Below, one piece after another: positions 9,984-21,633 of a DNA stretch of 64,000 nucleotides. The notes under the pieces are model-generated. The model made no database searches and had not been told where the DNA came from. It was given only the letters and a program-made list of their open reading frames with translations. Each line of letters begins with the position of its first letter. Within the stretch, counting starts at the first letter, position 1. The stretch comes from Mycoplasmopsis mustelae (GTDB lineage Bacteria > Bacillota_I > Bacilli_A > Mycoplasmatales > Metamycoplasmataceae). The position numbers and the translations under genes are program-made. Where the stretch lies: the NCBI RefSeq assembly GCF_004365095.1, contig NZ_SOCN01000001.1, positions 484,661 through 548,660 of the forward strand. The letters are read 5' to 3'.

Positions 9984-10990
9984 TATCAGGTGTTTTTATT
10001 ATATTTAGCCAATTTTTCTTGAAATTGTTTGGTTTCTTTTTGCACATATTCTTTCATATTTTCGATGATATAGTTAAGAAAAGCTTTGTCTTTTGAAAGA
10101 TTACCTAACATCTTGATAAAAGTCCTTTGTTTAAAAAAATTTTGAATATTATCTTTATCGCTTGCCTCTTTAATTTTAGTGTCTATTTGATCAAGGAATT
10201 CAGCAATAAAAGGATTAATTTTATCTTCTTTATCAGATTCATCTAAGATAGTTATTAAATTTACAATAATTGAATTTTTATTATTTAAAAGAGTTTTTTG
10301 TTCGCGTAAAGAAATGATTTTATTTATAAATTCTTGTGTTTGAGTTCAATGTGTTTCAACGAAAGCTAATTTATATACATCATCCATATTATATATTTTG
10401 ATTTCTTTTAAAATTCGTTTCTTATCAGTTTTGTATAAATCACAGAAATTATAATGACTTAATAAAAATCATAATCCATATAAACAAGCTTTACGTCCGT
10501 CGGACCCTGATTGAATCAGTTTGATCAATCTTTTATTTTTATAATGCTCTTTTAAATTTTCTAAAGTGTCAAAATAAGTGCTTTTAGTAGCGATTTTATC
10601 AGGGACTACTTTATCCAATGCAATATTAAAATCAGTTAAAGAATCAATTTCTACATCAAAAAGTTTAGATAAAACAGCTCGCTCTAAATCTCCGCCCCAA
10701 GCATAAAAAACAGAGTTTGTTTTGTTTGGTATAAAGTTTGGATCGTTAGTTAGTAATCTAAGATGACTTAAAAGTAGTCTTCTTAAATGTTTATATATTT
10801 GTTTTGGTGTAGATTGTGCAAAATCTATTATTTGAAAATAACTTTTAAATTCATTATTAAAAAAACTACCTACTGAGTAGCAGTATGGTAAATCTTCATT
10901 ATATGAGACGTTATTGGTTAGTTTATTCTTATATCAACGTAGAAAATTTACAGTAATTGCTTCAAAATCAATATAAAATTTATGTTTCAT
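9974..10990 (-). CDS. unknown protein with DEDD-exonuclease-like motifs (DUF2779-like)
   Basis: This 338-residue gene only appears when TGA is read as Trp. It opens with FYIDFEAI, resembling the DxE first motif of DEDD exonucleases and of mycoplasma DUF2779 proteins. A second cluster FYAWGGDLERAVL near residue 100 resembles the next motif, and KSTYFDTLENL follows. The C-terminal half is a long Lys/Glu-rich helical region. It would be a shortened DUF2779-like protein; a nuclease role is only inferred from motif spacing. Its ATG overlaps the thiI stop by 11 bp, so the two are co-transcribed. It ends at a bidirectional terminator. Confidence 0.75.
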
Positions 10991-12125
10991 TTACCCTCAC
11001 CTTCATTATTGTAATTTTTTCATTTATTAATTCTTCTTCTAGTTGTGTTATCATACTTAATTCATTTTCTAAAAGTTCAGCTTGAACTATAGTGGGTTTT
11101 GTTACTGGATCTTTTGGAGCAAACAATTCACATGTTTCGTTTGTTGCAATAATGGAGATATCGTGTGTATTAATTTTACGTGCAATTTGTATAATCTCGT
11201 TTTTATCATATGTTAATAATGGTCTTAGGATAGGTAATTTGATAACTCAACCAATAGTATTCATTGATTCTAGGGTTTGTGAAGCTACTTGTCCTAAATT
11301 TTCTCCGTTTGATATAGCTAATTGACCATATCTTAAAGCTATTTTTTCTGCGGTACGATAAAAACTGCGACGCATTAAATTGATTTTATAAGATTGTTTG
11401 CTTATAAAGGAAATATAGTTTAAAAGATGTGAAAAATTTGCCATTAATAAATTAGATGAGATTTGATATTTATTTAAAATTTGTACTAGATTTTTAATTT
11501 TTGATACTGTTTTTTCATCCGTTTGTGGCGGAGTTAAGAAAGTAAGGAAGTCTAATTTAACACCGCGTTTCATCATTAAAAATGCGGCAACAGGAGAATC
11601 AAATCCACCTGAAATTAAGTGTAATGCGCGACCTGAAATTCCAACCGGCAAACCACCTAAACCAGAAATGTAATCTGAAAAAATATAGGTTTGTTTATTG
11701 CGAATCTCGATATAAAAGGTTTGGTTTGGATTGTGTACATCTACTTTTAAATTAGTATTTTTTAAAACATAACCACCAAGAACATTGTTTAATTGGTCTG
11801 ATGTATATTCAAATTTTTTATAATTACGGCGTGCTTGAATCTTAAAAGTTTTAGTACTAGGTTTGATAAGTTTTAATATTGTATTTTGAAATTCTTTGAG
11901 ATCATTATTAGTAATAATTACCGGAGAATATGAACTAATACCAAAAACAAAATTAAGCTGTTCAAGATTTTTTAAACTATATGGTAGATACATTCGATCA
12001 AATTCTACTTCGGGCGCAGTTCCAACAATGTGTGTTATATTGTTAGAGAGTTGATTAATAAAAGATTTGCGATTTTTCTTTTTTAATACTAATTCACCAT
12101 ATCTAATTAAGATTTTGTTATACAT
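10980..12125 (-). CDS. thiI: tRNA 4-thiouridine synthase ThiI
   Basis: Adenylates U8 of tRNA and transfers sulfur from an IscS-type desulfurase. The 381-residue protein has the N-terminal ferredoxin-like and THUMP regions, then the PP-loop ATP-binding motif SGGFDSPVA and the later ESMNTIG segment. No C-terminal rhodanese domain is present, as in other Gram-positive-type ThiI. It starts 7 nt after the EzrA-like gene with TAGGAG as ribosome-binding site. No desulfurase gene lies in this window. Confidence 0.94.
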
Positions 12126-12132
12126 TTTACTC

Positions 12133-13680
12133 CTAAGTATTTTTAATATAGTACTTTAATTTTAAATAAGCAGACTTAAAATCGTTATTTTTAACATCAA
12201 CACTACTATTATAAATATGAGCCCTTGATTCCTCTTGTTTGTCTTTAAATTTTTCGTTTTCTAACACAAAAACAGTTAATTTATTATACATTTTATAATA
12301 TTGTTGATTTTCTGCAATGCTATATAATAAAAATTTTAAATCATTCACTCAATTTTGTCATTTTTTTGCTTGTGTAGTTTCTATCAGTTTGAATTTATTT
12401 TTTTGAAATTCATTATAAATTTTTAAACAATTATTTTTAATTTGATCAGTTTTGGTGGTTATAGGGAGATTAATGTGTTCAATTACGCTGAAAAATAAAT
12501 TGGTCATTTTTAAAATTTCGGTTTTTGTTTGTTTTATTCGCTTATTTTGTTCTATGATTTGTTTAGTCTGAAATATATTTGCTTGTAATTGATAAAAATC
12601 ATTCATTAATGATTCTATTTTTTGAAATAAATCACTTGCAGATTTGTTGTTTTTAGTTAAATTATCGATTGAATTTTTTATTTTATCAAAAGATTTCATA
12701 ATACTTTTATTTTCAATATTTAATTTTTGTCATTGTTTTTTAAGACCGGATAAAAGCAAATTGAATTTTTGTTTTTGATTAGATATAAATTCTACTAATT
12801 CCGAGCGTTTAGAAATCTCATTTTCATATTGAATTATATTTTTATAGATTTTTTTAATTTGTTGAATTAGTTTTGTTGCATCATATGTTCTTCAATTTTT
12901 AGATATTTCTTTTCATTGATGATTTATTTTTTGATAAAAATCTTTTTTGGTGGTTTTTAAAAGGTTTGATTGAATATTTGTCGGCAAATCTTCAAATAAA
13001 GTAAAATCAATTTTTTCAGATGCTGAAAAAAGCTTAACAAACTCTGCGGTTAAAAGTTTTAGTTTTTCAATCTTGTTTTGAATTGTTTGAAAATTACCTT
13101 TAGTTTTTTCGTTATCTAGTTTGCGACTCAAACTGCGAATAGTAGTAATTTTTGTATCCATTTCTCTATATATATCTAAGCTAATGTATTTTTTAACAAT
13201 AAATTGTTCTTTTAAATCCTCAGTTACATCCAAAATGTCCGTTATCATTTGTTCTATTTCGCTTCAATAGTTAGCAAAACTTGCGCTCTTTATTTTAATA
13301 TCATTTTGTTGTTTGCAATGTTGTAAAAATATTTTTTTGACTTTTTTATATTCTTTTAGAGATTTTCAAAATTTATGTTTTTTAAATAATAAATTGAATT
13401 GGTGATAAGTATGTTTGTAAATTTTTGTAGTTTCTTTAATGTCATTATTTAATTTTAATAAGTTTAAATAAATAACTTCATATTCTGATGATGCAGTTTT
13501 TAAAGTATACGCTTTCTGTAAATTTGTTTTATTATCGTTTTCACGTAAACTAATCTCTTGGTCTATTTTTTTTGTTTTTTTTATAAGTAAAATAAAAAAA
13601 ATAGAGCGTAAAAAAAAGATAACTAAAAATATTATCGCAACGAATAAAAAACTTAAAATTACTCAAAATAAAATTTGCAT
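12133..13680 (-). CDS. ezrA: EzrA-like membrane-anchored coiled-coil protein
   Basis: A single 515-residue gene (TGA=Trp joins what otherwise look like several fragments). Residues about 5-35 form one transmembrane helix; everything after is Lys/Gln/Asn-rich helix with heptad-like repeats. This one-helix-plus-long-cytoplasmic-coil design, similar to the 560 or so residues of EzrA, matches the septation-ring regulator that binds FtsZ in Firmicutes. Position supports it: ezrA and thiI lie close together in Bacillus and relatives. Sequence identity is too weak to see by eye, so the name is a structural and positional inference. It begins the ezrA-thiI-DUF2779-like unit. Confidence 0.6.
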
Positions 13681-13766
13681 TTTATATTTCTAATACCCTT
13701 TCTTTTTTAATATTATAAAACTTTATAATTACTTTTACGGAAAATTTGTATTTTGAATAAGAAATA

Positions 13767-13772
13767 TATAAT
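13767..13772 (+). promoter_or_regulatory. -10 box placing ROK gene +1 on its start codon
   Basis: TATAAT ending exactly 7 nt before the ATG at 13779; no ribosome-binding site lies between. Confidence 0.7.
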
Positions 13773-13778
13773 TTTAAT

Positions 13779-14690
13779 ATGTCAAATCCTAAATATTCTC
13801 CATATGCCACCGCTGATATTGGTGGTAGTAATGTTCGTTTTGCGCTTTTTGATGATAATGCAAATATAGTATTAAAATACCGTCAAGCTACTGATTCTAA
13901 TTCGTCTGAAAAAACATGTGATTGGATTCTAGGATTAATTAATAAATATCAAATTCAATATTTAGCATTATGTGTCCCTGGACCATCTGATTATGAGAAT
14001 GGAATTATTCATAAAAGTCCAAATTTAACCGGAAGTTGAGTAAATTTTGATTTAAAAACATATTTTTTAGAACGTAGTAATTTAAAGGATATAGTTTTTG
14101 AAAATGACGCAAATGCAATGGCTTTAGCCAATCATAAATTTTATAATTGTGATAAAAATCAAATTAGTCAATTTTTTACAATTAGCACAGGTTTTGGTGC
14201 GGGATTGATATTGGAAGATCAAATTTATCATGGTAATAAATATTTTGCACAAGAAATAGCACAGATTCCAGTATCATTTACACCTTGTTATAATTATCCA
14301 AAATTAAAAAATCCAAATGCGCTAGAGTTACATTGTTCTGGTAGTGGAATCGCTTGAAAAGCTCAAAATTTAAAAATCGCAGAAAATGCGCAAGAGGTTT
14401 TTAAATTAGGAAAAAACAATAATATACATGCTTTAAAATTAATAGATGAAGCACAAATTGCATTGAGAAATATGTTTGCCATATCGGCGGCATTATTAGC
14501 ACCAAATAATTTTTTTGTTGGTGGAAGTTTAGCACTAAATAACAAAGATTTTGTTATAAAAGCATTTGAATTAGCAAAAGAAATTAGTGATATCAATCAC
14601 TTTCAAGGTGTTAATTTATATTTTGACCAACTAGGAGACGATTCAGCATTGATTGGTTTATATTATTTAATTAAACAAAGGAACAATTAA
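13779..14690 (+). CDS. ROK family sugar kinase (glucokinase-like)
   Basis: A 303-residue kinase of the ASKHA fold. ATADIGGSNVRFALFD near the N-terminus is the phosphate-binding loop, and ENDANAMAL carries the catalytic Asp typical of ROK proteins. FTISTGFGAGLI is the second phosphate motif. The Cys-rich zinc motif (CxCGxxGC) of most ROK kinases is missing, as in some mycoplasma members. It would phosphorylate glucose, mannose or N-acetylmannosamine; the substrate cannot be told. Single-gene unit with a predicted leaderless message. Two TGA codons encode Trp. Confidence 0.87.
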
Positions 14691-15483
14691 AAGTAAATTT
14701 GAAAAATTCGAAAGATATCTAAAAAAGAACTCAATTTTAGCCAAAGTATGGAATTAAAGACATTATATACAAAATATTAGAAAAGGGCAACTAATGCTAT
14801 TGAAAGACAAAATAATTAAATTTGTAGCGCAGAAAAAATGTTTGAATTAGCAAAAGAAAATAGAATTTCTAAGATTTAAAATATAAAAATTCATAATAAA
14901 GAAAATAAATGTATTATGTATTTCTGAGATTAATGCAAAGATAAATATAAAATATGTTTTGTTCATTTGCTATATTACTGAGCATATTCTTTAGGTAGAA
15001 TTTAGGGGTAATAATGTATTTCTTCTTACACACTTTTTAGCTAACGTATTTAATTTATATAAAAAGCAAAAGTTAGAAATATTGATAAAATAACAACAGC
15101 AATTGTTAATGGACTCATTATATTGGCAATGATTAGGAAGATAGTACCTAATGCTACAATAATATCAATGAAAAAGTATAATAATGAATTAAAATTATAA
15201 TAAATAGCTTATGCCGAAATTTAGAATGTAAGTTTTTTGTATATTGATTTAAAAAATATCTATTATTTTCCAAAAAGTAACGAGAAATTAAATTCTACTT
15301 TAAATTTTATTTCAATATTACATAATATTTTAAAAGATGAAACAAGTTATTTTTCTTCTTCTTTTTTTATTATTTACTAATTACCAAAATTAATAAATGT
15401 ATACTTTTAAAATAAAGTATTATAATATATCAAAAAGTAACTTAACTTTTTCAATTATTAAAAATTAAGGAAAGGACATCAAC
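14691..15483. other. gene-poor region with decayed coding remnants
   Basis: About 790 bp between ROK and lemA with no intact gene. A 19-nt exact repeat of the ROK gene (14565-14583) recurs at 14841-14859. A minus-strand open stretch at 15050-15211 encodes two hydrophobic segments without a start codon. The rest is A+T-rich and stop-rich. The lemA promoter probably lies near 15420, where TATAAT-like sequence occurs. Confidence 0.5.
15050..15211 (-). pseudogene. remnant of a small membrane protein gene
   Basis: Fifty-odd codons open on the minus strand, flanked by stops, with no ATG, GTG or TTG at the front. They encode two consecutive hydrophobic stretches (for example ALGTIFLIIANIM and VVILSIFLTFAFY). 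It looks like the truncated end of a membrane protein. No family recognised. Confidence 0.35.
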
Positions 15484-16131
15484 ATGGCAAATTTAGTTGA
15501 TAATAGAAATGTTCATACCCCTGAAGGTTTTCAACCGAATGTAGATTCAAGACCGAAAGCGGCAACCGCCACCCCTTCATCAAAAGCGTTGTTTTGAATC
15601 TTTGGCTTATTAATTTTTTCATGAATTTATTACCTTTATAAAAGAAATAAATTTAATAGAATGCAGCTAGATGCAAATAACGCAGCAGCTACTATTGATA
15701 CAGTTTTAGTGCAACGTTTTGATACACTTAGCAAACTAGTAGATCAAGTTAAATCATACAAAGAATTTGAAAAAAGCGTTTTAACTGATGTTACTAGAAT
15801 GAGATCATTAGTAGGACAGGGCGGACTTCAAAATGGAAATGAGATTGATGCTTTAAACAAAAGTGTTTTTGGCAGATTAATTGCAGTTTCTGAATCATAT
15901 CCTGAACTACAAGCAAGTTCATTATATAAGGAATTAATGAATCAAACCACTTATTTAGAAAGAGAATTGCAAGCAGCTAGAAGGTTGTACAATTCTCAAG
16001 TAAACGAATTTAACAAAGCAATTTTTTCACTTCCAGGGAGCATTGTTGCTGCTATGAAAGAATTAGAAACATTGCCTTTATTCGTTGCATCAGAACAACA
16101 AAAACAAGATGTTTCAATGTCTAATTTATAA
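15484..16131 (+). CDS. lemA: LemA family membrane protein
   Basis: A 215-residue protein with an N-terminal hydrophilic segment of about 35 residues, one transmembrane helix (around residues 36-56), then the LemA helical domain starting at FNRMQLDANNAAA and TVLVQRFDTL. LemA proteins are widespread and of unknown biochemical role, often paired with a membrane protein. Here the partner is the DUF3137 gene 16 bp downstream. Start at the ATG after AAGGAAAGGACATCAAC, a good ribosome-binding site. Two TGA codons are Trp. Confidence 0.93.
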
Positions 16132-16147
16132 TTAAGGTGTAAATCTA

Positions 16148-17263
16148 ATGAGAATAGTTGAAGATTACACAAAATACACTGATTATGAAGTAAAAGCACG
16201 TGAAAAACTACTTCCTAGAGTGAAGGAAGCAGTAGATAAAATTTTAACACCAGAAAATAAGAAAAAATATTTATCAGTACTTAAAACTACAAAAATAGTA
16301 TTTGGGGCATCGATTATCTCTCTATTTTTAGCGATTATTTTAATAATTGCTTTTTCAAGAGGTAACGGAGGTGCGACTTTTGTTATAGGGATTATATTTT
16401 TAGCAATAACTGCTATTTTAACTATTATAACAATTTTATATTATTTAAAAACAATGAAAGAAAAGCGTGCGTTAAAATCAATGATTGTTAATTTGTTAGA
16501 TCAAGATACTCTATATAAAGAAGCATATGATCTTTTAGATGATTCAATGGATTATATTTCAAAAGAGCGCTGTGACGAAATTGGTCATTTGTATTTTAAA
16601 AATTGTGAAATTAAACGAAGTGAAATGCATAAATACCGTTGCACTGTACCGCCAGAAGCATCAATTCACAAAATAACTCAACCAAGATATGTTTTAATTG
16701 ATAAAAAATATCCTGCTTCGCTTCAAAATATCATGTGGCGAGAAGTTATTCGTAGAAATAAAAATTATGATGAAGAAAAATTTTATTATACTGGTCTAAT
16801 GAAAATTGATACGAGAGCATTGGGTGACAAAGCGATGCGTTTTACTTTGTTAAATGGAATGTTAAGTAATAAGATCGGGAAATTTTTCCGCAAGATTGTG
16901 GGACTTGATGATGGTTTAAAATTAATTAATTTAGAAAACAAGGAATTTGTTAAAATTTTTCAGTTTAGAGCACAAAATGAAATAAAAGCCAGAATGATGT
17001 ATACACCATTATCAATGGAAATTTCTTTAAAAAGATTTTTTGATAGAACCGGTGTAAAAATTCGTGGCTTAAGCGTTATCTCTGATGGTGCTTCAATTTA
17101 TTTCGAATATGAAGTAGACTTTGGATTTATGTTCTTAGATCTTCCATTTTCAATCAAAAGCAAGGAAAGAGTTATTCAATCAATATATAAAGATTTATTG
17201 TTAGATACTTATAGTCTTTATTATATGCTTTCGTTAATGTATATACCTATTTACCTACAATAA
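16148..17263 (+). CDS. DUF3137 family membrane protein
   Basis: A 371-residue protein with two transmembrane helices at about residues 45-95, followed by a cytoplasmic domain. Conserved DUF3137 pieces are clear, especially NLENKEFVKIFQFRAQNE followed by MYTPLSMEISL, and GASIYFEY. LemA and DUF3137 genes are neighbours in many bacteria, so the pair probably forms one membrane complex, of unknown role. It starts 16 bp after lemA with TAAGGTG as ribosome-binding site and ends at a clear terminator. Confidence 0.85.
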   Translation: MRIVEDYTKYTDYEVKAREKLLPRVKEAVDKILTPENKKKYLSVLKTTKIVFGASIISLFLAIILIIAFSRGNGGATFVIGIIFLAITAILTIITILYYLKTMKEKRALKSMIVNLLDQDTLYKEAYDLLDDSMDYISKERCDEIGHLYFKNCEIKRSEMHKYRCTVPPEASIHKITQPRYVLIDKKYPASLQNIMWREVIRRNKNYDEEKFYYTGLMKIDTRALGDKAMRFTLLNGMLSNKIGKFFRKIVGLDDGLKLINLENKEFVKIFQFRAQNEIKARMMYTPLSMEISLKRFFDRTGVKIRGLSVISDGASIYFEYEVDFGFMFLDLPFSIKSKERVIQSIYKDLLLDTYSLYYMLSLMYIPIYLQ

Positions 17264-17269
17264 TATTTA

Positions 17270-17298
17270 GAATGTGGTTTGTCCGCATTCTTTTTTTC
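17270..17298 (+). terminator. terminator of lemA-DUF3137 operon
   Basis: GAATGTGG / CCGCATTC stem followed by seven T residues. Confidence 0.85.
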
Positions 17299-17354
17299 TA
17301 TATAGCAAGCATATATAAAAAAAGTAATATAATATAAAAATTATAAGGAGTATT

Positions 17355-18350
17355 ATGCAACAAAGATTTTTGAGTGGAATTAAACCGACAGGTAATTTAA
17401 CATTAGGTAATTATATTGGGGCAATTAAAAACTTTATCAGTCTACAGAATGAATACCAACCAATTGTTTTTGTGGCTGATTTGCATTCATTAACTACTGG
17501 TGCAGTTGATGTTAAAGAGTTAAGTAACGCACGCAAAACGATTGTTGCGTTGTATTTAGCATGTGGTTTAAATCCTGAAAAAACCACAATCTTCTATCAA
17601 TCTGCTGTGATAGAACATACTTTACTACAGTGATTATGCACTAGCGAAACCACAATTGGTGAACTTTCAAGAATGACTCAGTTTAAAGATAAATCACAAA
17701 AACTTAAACAAGGAAATGGTACTGAAAAAATTCCATCAGGGTTGCTAATGTATCCTACTTTGATGGCTGCTGATATTTTGTTGTATAATCCTGATTTAGT
17801 TCCGATTGGTGAAGATCAAACACAACATTTAGAACTAACTAGAAATATCGCTGAACGCCTAAATAAAAACTACAAAATGAACTTTAAAATTCCAAAAGCA
17901 TATATTCCAAAAGTGGGAGCGAGAATTAAATCTTTGTCTAATCCTGTAGTAAAAATGTCTAAATCTGAATCTGGTAGCGATAAAGGGGTTATTTATTTAC
18001 TAGAAGATCCACAAAGTGCTTATAATAAAATTTTAAAAGCAGTAACTGATTCAGAAAATAAGGTATATATTTCAGAAGATAAACCTGGGATTTTAAATCT
18101 ATTAAACATACACGCAGCATTAAATGATTTGACCTTACAACAAAGTGAAGCAATGTTTAAGGATAACAATTATAAAGAATTTAAAGAAGCAGTAGCAAAT
18201 GATGTCAAAAACTTGTTAATTGATATTCAAACTAAATTTCAAAGTGTATTAGAACAAGTGGATGAAGTAGCTGCGGCTGGTGCTGAAAAAGCCAGAGCAT
18301 TAGCAAAACCAACCATTACAAAATTAATGCAGAAAATGGGATTTAATTAG
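17355..18350 (+). CDS. trpS: tryptophanyl-tRNA synthetase
   Basis: Charges tRNA-Trp, including the UCA-anticodon tRNA encoded at 33563 that reads the many TGA codons. The 331-residue protein has the class I HIGH-equivalent in GNLTLGNYIGA, the conserved VADLHSLT segment, PIGEDQTQHLELTR, and the signature KMSKSES. Normal length for bacterial TrpRS. The ribosome-binding site AAGGAG lies 6 nt before the ATG. It is followed 8 bp later by thrS, so the two synthetases are co-transcribed. Confidence 0.97.
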
Positions 18351-18358
18351 GGAGTAAA

Positions 18359-20107
18359 ATGAAAGCAGACAAAAAATTAAATCATACAACTAGTCACTTA
18401 TTAGCGGCAGCAATTTTGCAACTATACCCTGATGTGAAATTAGGTTTTGGACCCGCAATAGAAGAGGGATTTTATTATGATTTTGAGTTTTCACAGCCTT
18501 TATCTGATACTGAGTTAATTAAAATTGAAAAATTAATGAAGAAACTAGCATCTCGCAATTTGGTGATGCAAGAAGTTTCTGAAAAAGAGTATAATCTAAG
18601 CAAACAGCCTTATAAAAGAGAGTTATATCATGAACTTAAAAATCAAGGTAAAAATATCACTTTTTATGCTTTGGTAGATCCTTTAAATAAGCAAAATGTT
18701 TTTGTGGACTTGTGTGCTGGTGGTCATGTTGAAGATACAAAAAAAATCAAGCATTTTAAATTACTTAATTTAGCAGGTGCATATTGACGTGGCGATTCAA
18801 ATAATATTCAGTTAACCAGAATTTATGGAACATCACGTAGTTCAAAAGACGAATTAGATGCTTATTTAACAATTTTACAAGACCGTAAAGACCGTGATCA
18901 TCGTAAAATTGGTAAAGAAATGAAATTGTTTATGTTTAATAAACTCGGCGGACAAGGATTACCATTTTGATTAGAAGATGGGATGTATATTCATAATGAA
19001 ATTCGCAACTTAATCCTAAAAAAAGACCGCGAATATGGTTTTAGTGAAGTATTAACCCCGCATTTTGGCGAGGTTGAACTTTATAAAATTTCAGGGCATT
19101 TAGTACACTATAAAGATGATATGTTTAAAGCAATTCAGATGGATGAAAATGAAAGCTTAATTGCTCGTCCAATGACCTGCCCACACCATATTTTATGCTA
19201 TAACTCTGAAAAGCGCTCATATCGTGACTTGCCAATTCGTTATAGTGAACAGTCACAGTTATATCGCTATGAAAAATCTGGAGCATTAACTGGTTTAGAA
19301 CGAGTACGCGGGATGCTTTTAACTGAAGGACATTTATTTGTGCGTAAAGACCAAATTGCGACCGAATTTAAAGCAATGTATCGCTTAATTAAAGAAACAT
19401 TAGCCGAATTTAATATCCAAATTAGTTATGTTTCCTTATCATTACGCGATCCACAAGATAAGCAAAAATACTATCAAGATGATGTAATGTGAAACTCAGC
19501 CGAGGTAGAACTAAAACAAGTTTTAGATGATCTGAAAGTTGAATATATAGAAAAAATAGGTGAAGCAGCTTTTTATGGACCAAAAATGGATATTCAAATT
19601 TTTACAGCACTAGGACACGAAATTACCGTTTCTACTCTACAATTAGATTTTTTACTTCCAAAACACTTCAAGATGTCATTCACTAATAAACTTGGCGAAG
19701 AAGAAACCCCGGTTCTAATTCACCGTGGTTTAATTGGTACATATGAGCGTTTTGTTGCAATTCTAATAGAACAAACTAAAGGAGTTTTTCCGTTTTGACT
19801 AGCACCAAAACAAATTACAGTAATTCCAGCCACTAATTCAGACGAAGACGTTAATGCAGCTAAAGAAGTGAATAAGCGTCTTTTTGCTTTAGGATTTAGA
19901 TCAAAATTAGATTTACGTGATGAACGTTTAAGTAAAAAAATTCGCGATGCGCAAACATCTAAATCTAAGTTTCAAGTCATTATTGGTGAAAAAGAACGCC
20001 AAAGCAATACAATTTCATATCGCGAATATGGGCAACAACAAACTTACAATATAACCCTAAGTGATTTTGTGAATAAACTAACCTTATTAAGGAAATCGCA
20101 TGACTAG
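18359..20107 (+). CDS. thrS: threonyl-tRNA synthetase lacking the N-terminal TGS domain
   Basis: A 582-residue class II synthetase. It starts at the editing domain; the usual 60-residue TGS domain is absent. Editing residues HTTSHLL and CAGGHVEDT are intact, so removal of mischarged Ser is probably kept. The catalytic core ([32 protein letters not shown]) and C-terminal anticodon domain are complete. Several TGA codons are Trp. The ATG follows GGGAG, 8 bp after trpS, and its end overlaps the next gene by 8 bp. Confidence 0.96.
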
Positions 20108-20573
20108 AAAGAGATTAAATTTACATGCTTTGGTTTTCAATATTTGAGCAACTTTGATGGTGTTATTTGTGGTTTTAATTTCAGGTAGAATCATTCCGTG
20201 ACATACTATCAATAATTCTGGTTTTAATTTAAATTACTGACAGCGTATTTTGGTTGCGCTATTAATTACTTTGTTTACTATCGTACCTTGTTTTGTTTTG
20301 GTTTTATATTTAAAGTACAAGGCACCTTATTTTTCAATGATAGTAATGATAGTGGGAATAGCAATTACCATTTTGTGGCTTCCGTATAGCAATGGTAATA
20401 AGGATGGCGGTTATCAATGAAGTTGATATCGTTTTGATATTATTCCGGCTGCCTTAATTTACGTTATAGGGTATTTTGTATCATATACTTTAGTTACTGC
20501 TGAAAAAGTTCGCAAATATCGTGAAAAATTTAAATTAAATAAAGAAAACAGTCTTGAAATTCAAAAAAATTAG
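20100..20573 (+). CDS. small polytopic membrane protein, unknown
   Basis: A 157-residue protein made of about four hydrophobic helices with a short basic cytoplasmic tail. It is rich in Trp, mostly TGA-coded. The ATG lies inside the last codons of thrS (8-bp overlap), so translation is probably coupled. No family recognised. A hairpin terminator covers its stop. Confidence 0.75.
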
Positions 20574-20607
20574 CAAACAAAAAATTTAATTGCTAATTTT
20601 TTTGTTT
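20567..20607 (+). terminator. terminator of trpS-thrS operon
   Basis: ATTAGCAA / TTGCTAAT stem followed by seven T residues, ending just before the hrcA promoter. Confidence 0.75.
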
Positions 20608-20613
20608 TTGTGT

Positions 20614-20619
20614 TAGAAT
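20614..20619 (+). promoter_or_regulatory. -10 box placing hrcA +1 on its start codon
   Basis: TAGAAT ends 7 nt before the ATG at 20626. No Shine-Dalgarno sequence and no complete CIRCE element is visible here. Confidence 0.6.
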
Positions 20620-20625
20620 TAATAT

Positions 20626-21633
20626 ATGCTAAAAGATGAATTAAAACCAGGACATGAAACTGTTTTAAAATATACCATTTTATTATATATAGAATCAGCA
20701 GAAGCAATTAGTAGTTTAAATTTACTGAAAAAATATCCTGAAATTAAGTTCTCAAGCGCAAAAGTTAGGTATTTAATGAATGATTTAGAGCAAAGAGGTT
20801 TTCTGATTAAACCACACTCCTCTAGCGGTAGAATTCCTACTTCTAAAGGACTAAATTACTATGCAAACTTTTTAAGTGAAACATTCGAAGAAAAGATGTT
20901 GCAAAAATTAGAAACTATTTTAAATAAGAAACGAGATCAAATTGATTCAACATTAGATCAAGCTGCAAAAGTAATCTCGGACATTACAAATTTAACATTA
21001 GTAACCACTGATTTAGAAACAAATTATTTATTAAAGAGTATAGAAATGGTACCACTTAGTTCTAATAGTGCAACAATTGTAATGGTAATTTCATCGGGTG
21101 AAGTGTTTTCCAAAATTATTAAGTTTGAGGAAGGTGTTGGTCTAAAAGATTTAAGGATTGCAATTAAAATCTTTAAGGATCGCTTAATTGATGTAGCAAT
21201 TAATCAATTAGCGAATTTTGTATTGTCGTTAAAAGAACCGCTGGCGGCACAAATAAAAAACTACCAAAAGGTTATTGATTCATTTATTACACAAATTTTT
21301 AATAGTAAAATTGAAAATTTTACTAAGAACAAAGTATATGGAAAAAATAATATTATCTTAAGAGATGATATTGACCGTCAAACATTGACAAAGATGCTAG
21401 ATGTGATTGAAAATTATTCTGTTTGAGATCAAATAGAACAAAATTCGGATGATGAAAAGCGAATTAAGATTTCAATTGATGATCACCGCACTTATATGTC
21501 CAAGCGAATTGAAAATAATTCTAAAATTACTGAAGTATCAGTAGTAGGAGCAAGCACATCGGATTATAATACAATGCGCACTGCCTTAAATGTTTTTGAA
21601 TACATTTTAAAAAATACTAAAAAAGGAGAATAG
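20626..21633 (+). CDS. hrcA: heat-inducible transcription repressor HrcA
   Basis: Represses heat-shock operons by binding CIRCE operators, with GroEL normally assisting. The 335-residue protein has the N-terminal winged helix (KVRYLMNDLEQRGF, then SSSGRIPTSKG, a highly conserved HrcA segment) and the GAF-like and C-terminal dimer domains. Its stop is directly followed by the grpE ATG. Predicted leaderless start. One TGA codon is Trp. Confidence 0.94.

Noticed and set aside
17299..17354. T-box or other tRNA-responsive leader before trpS or serS
   Set aside because: The spaces are too short for a T-box and the T-box consensus is not present.
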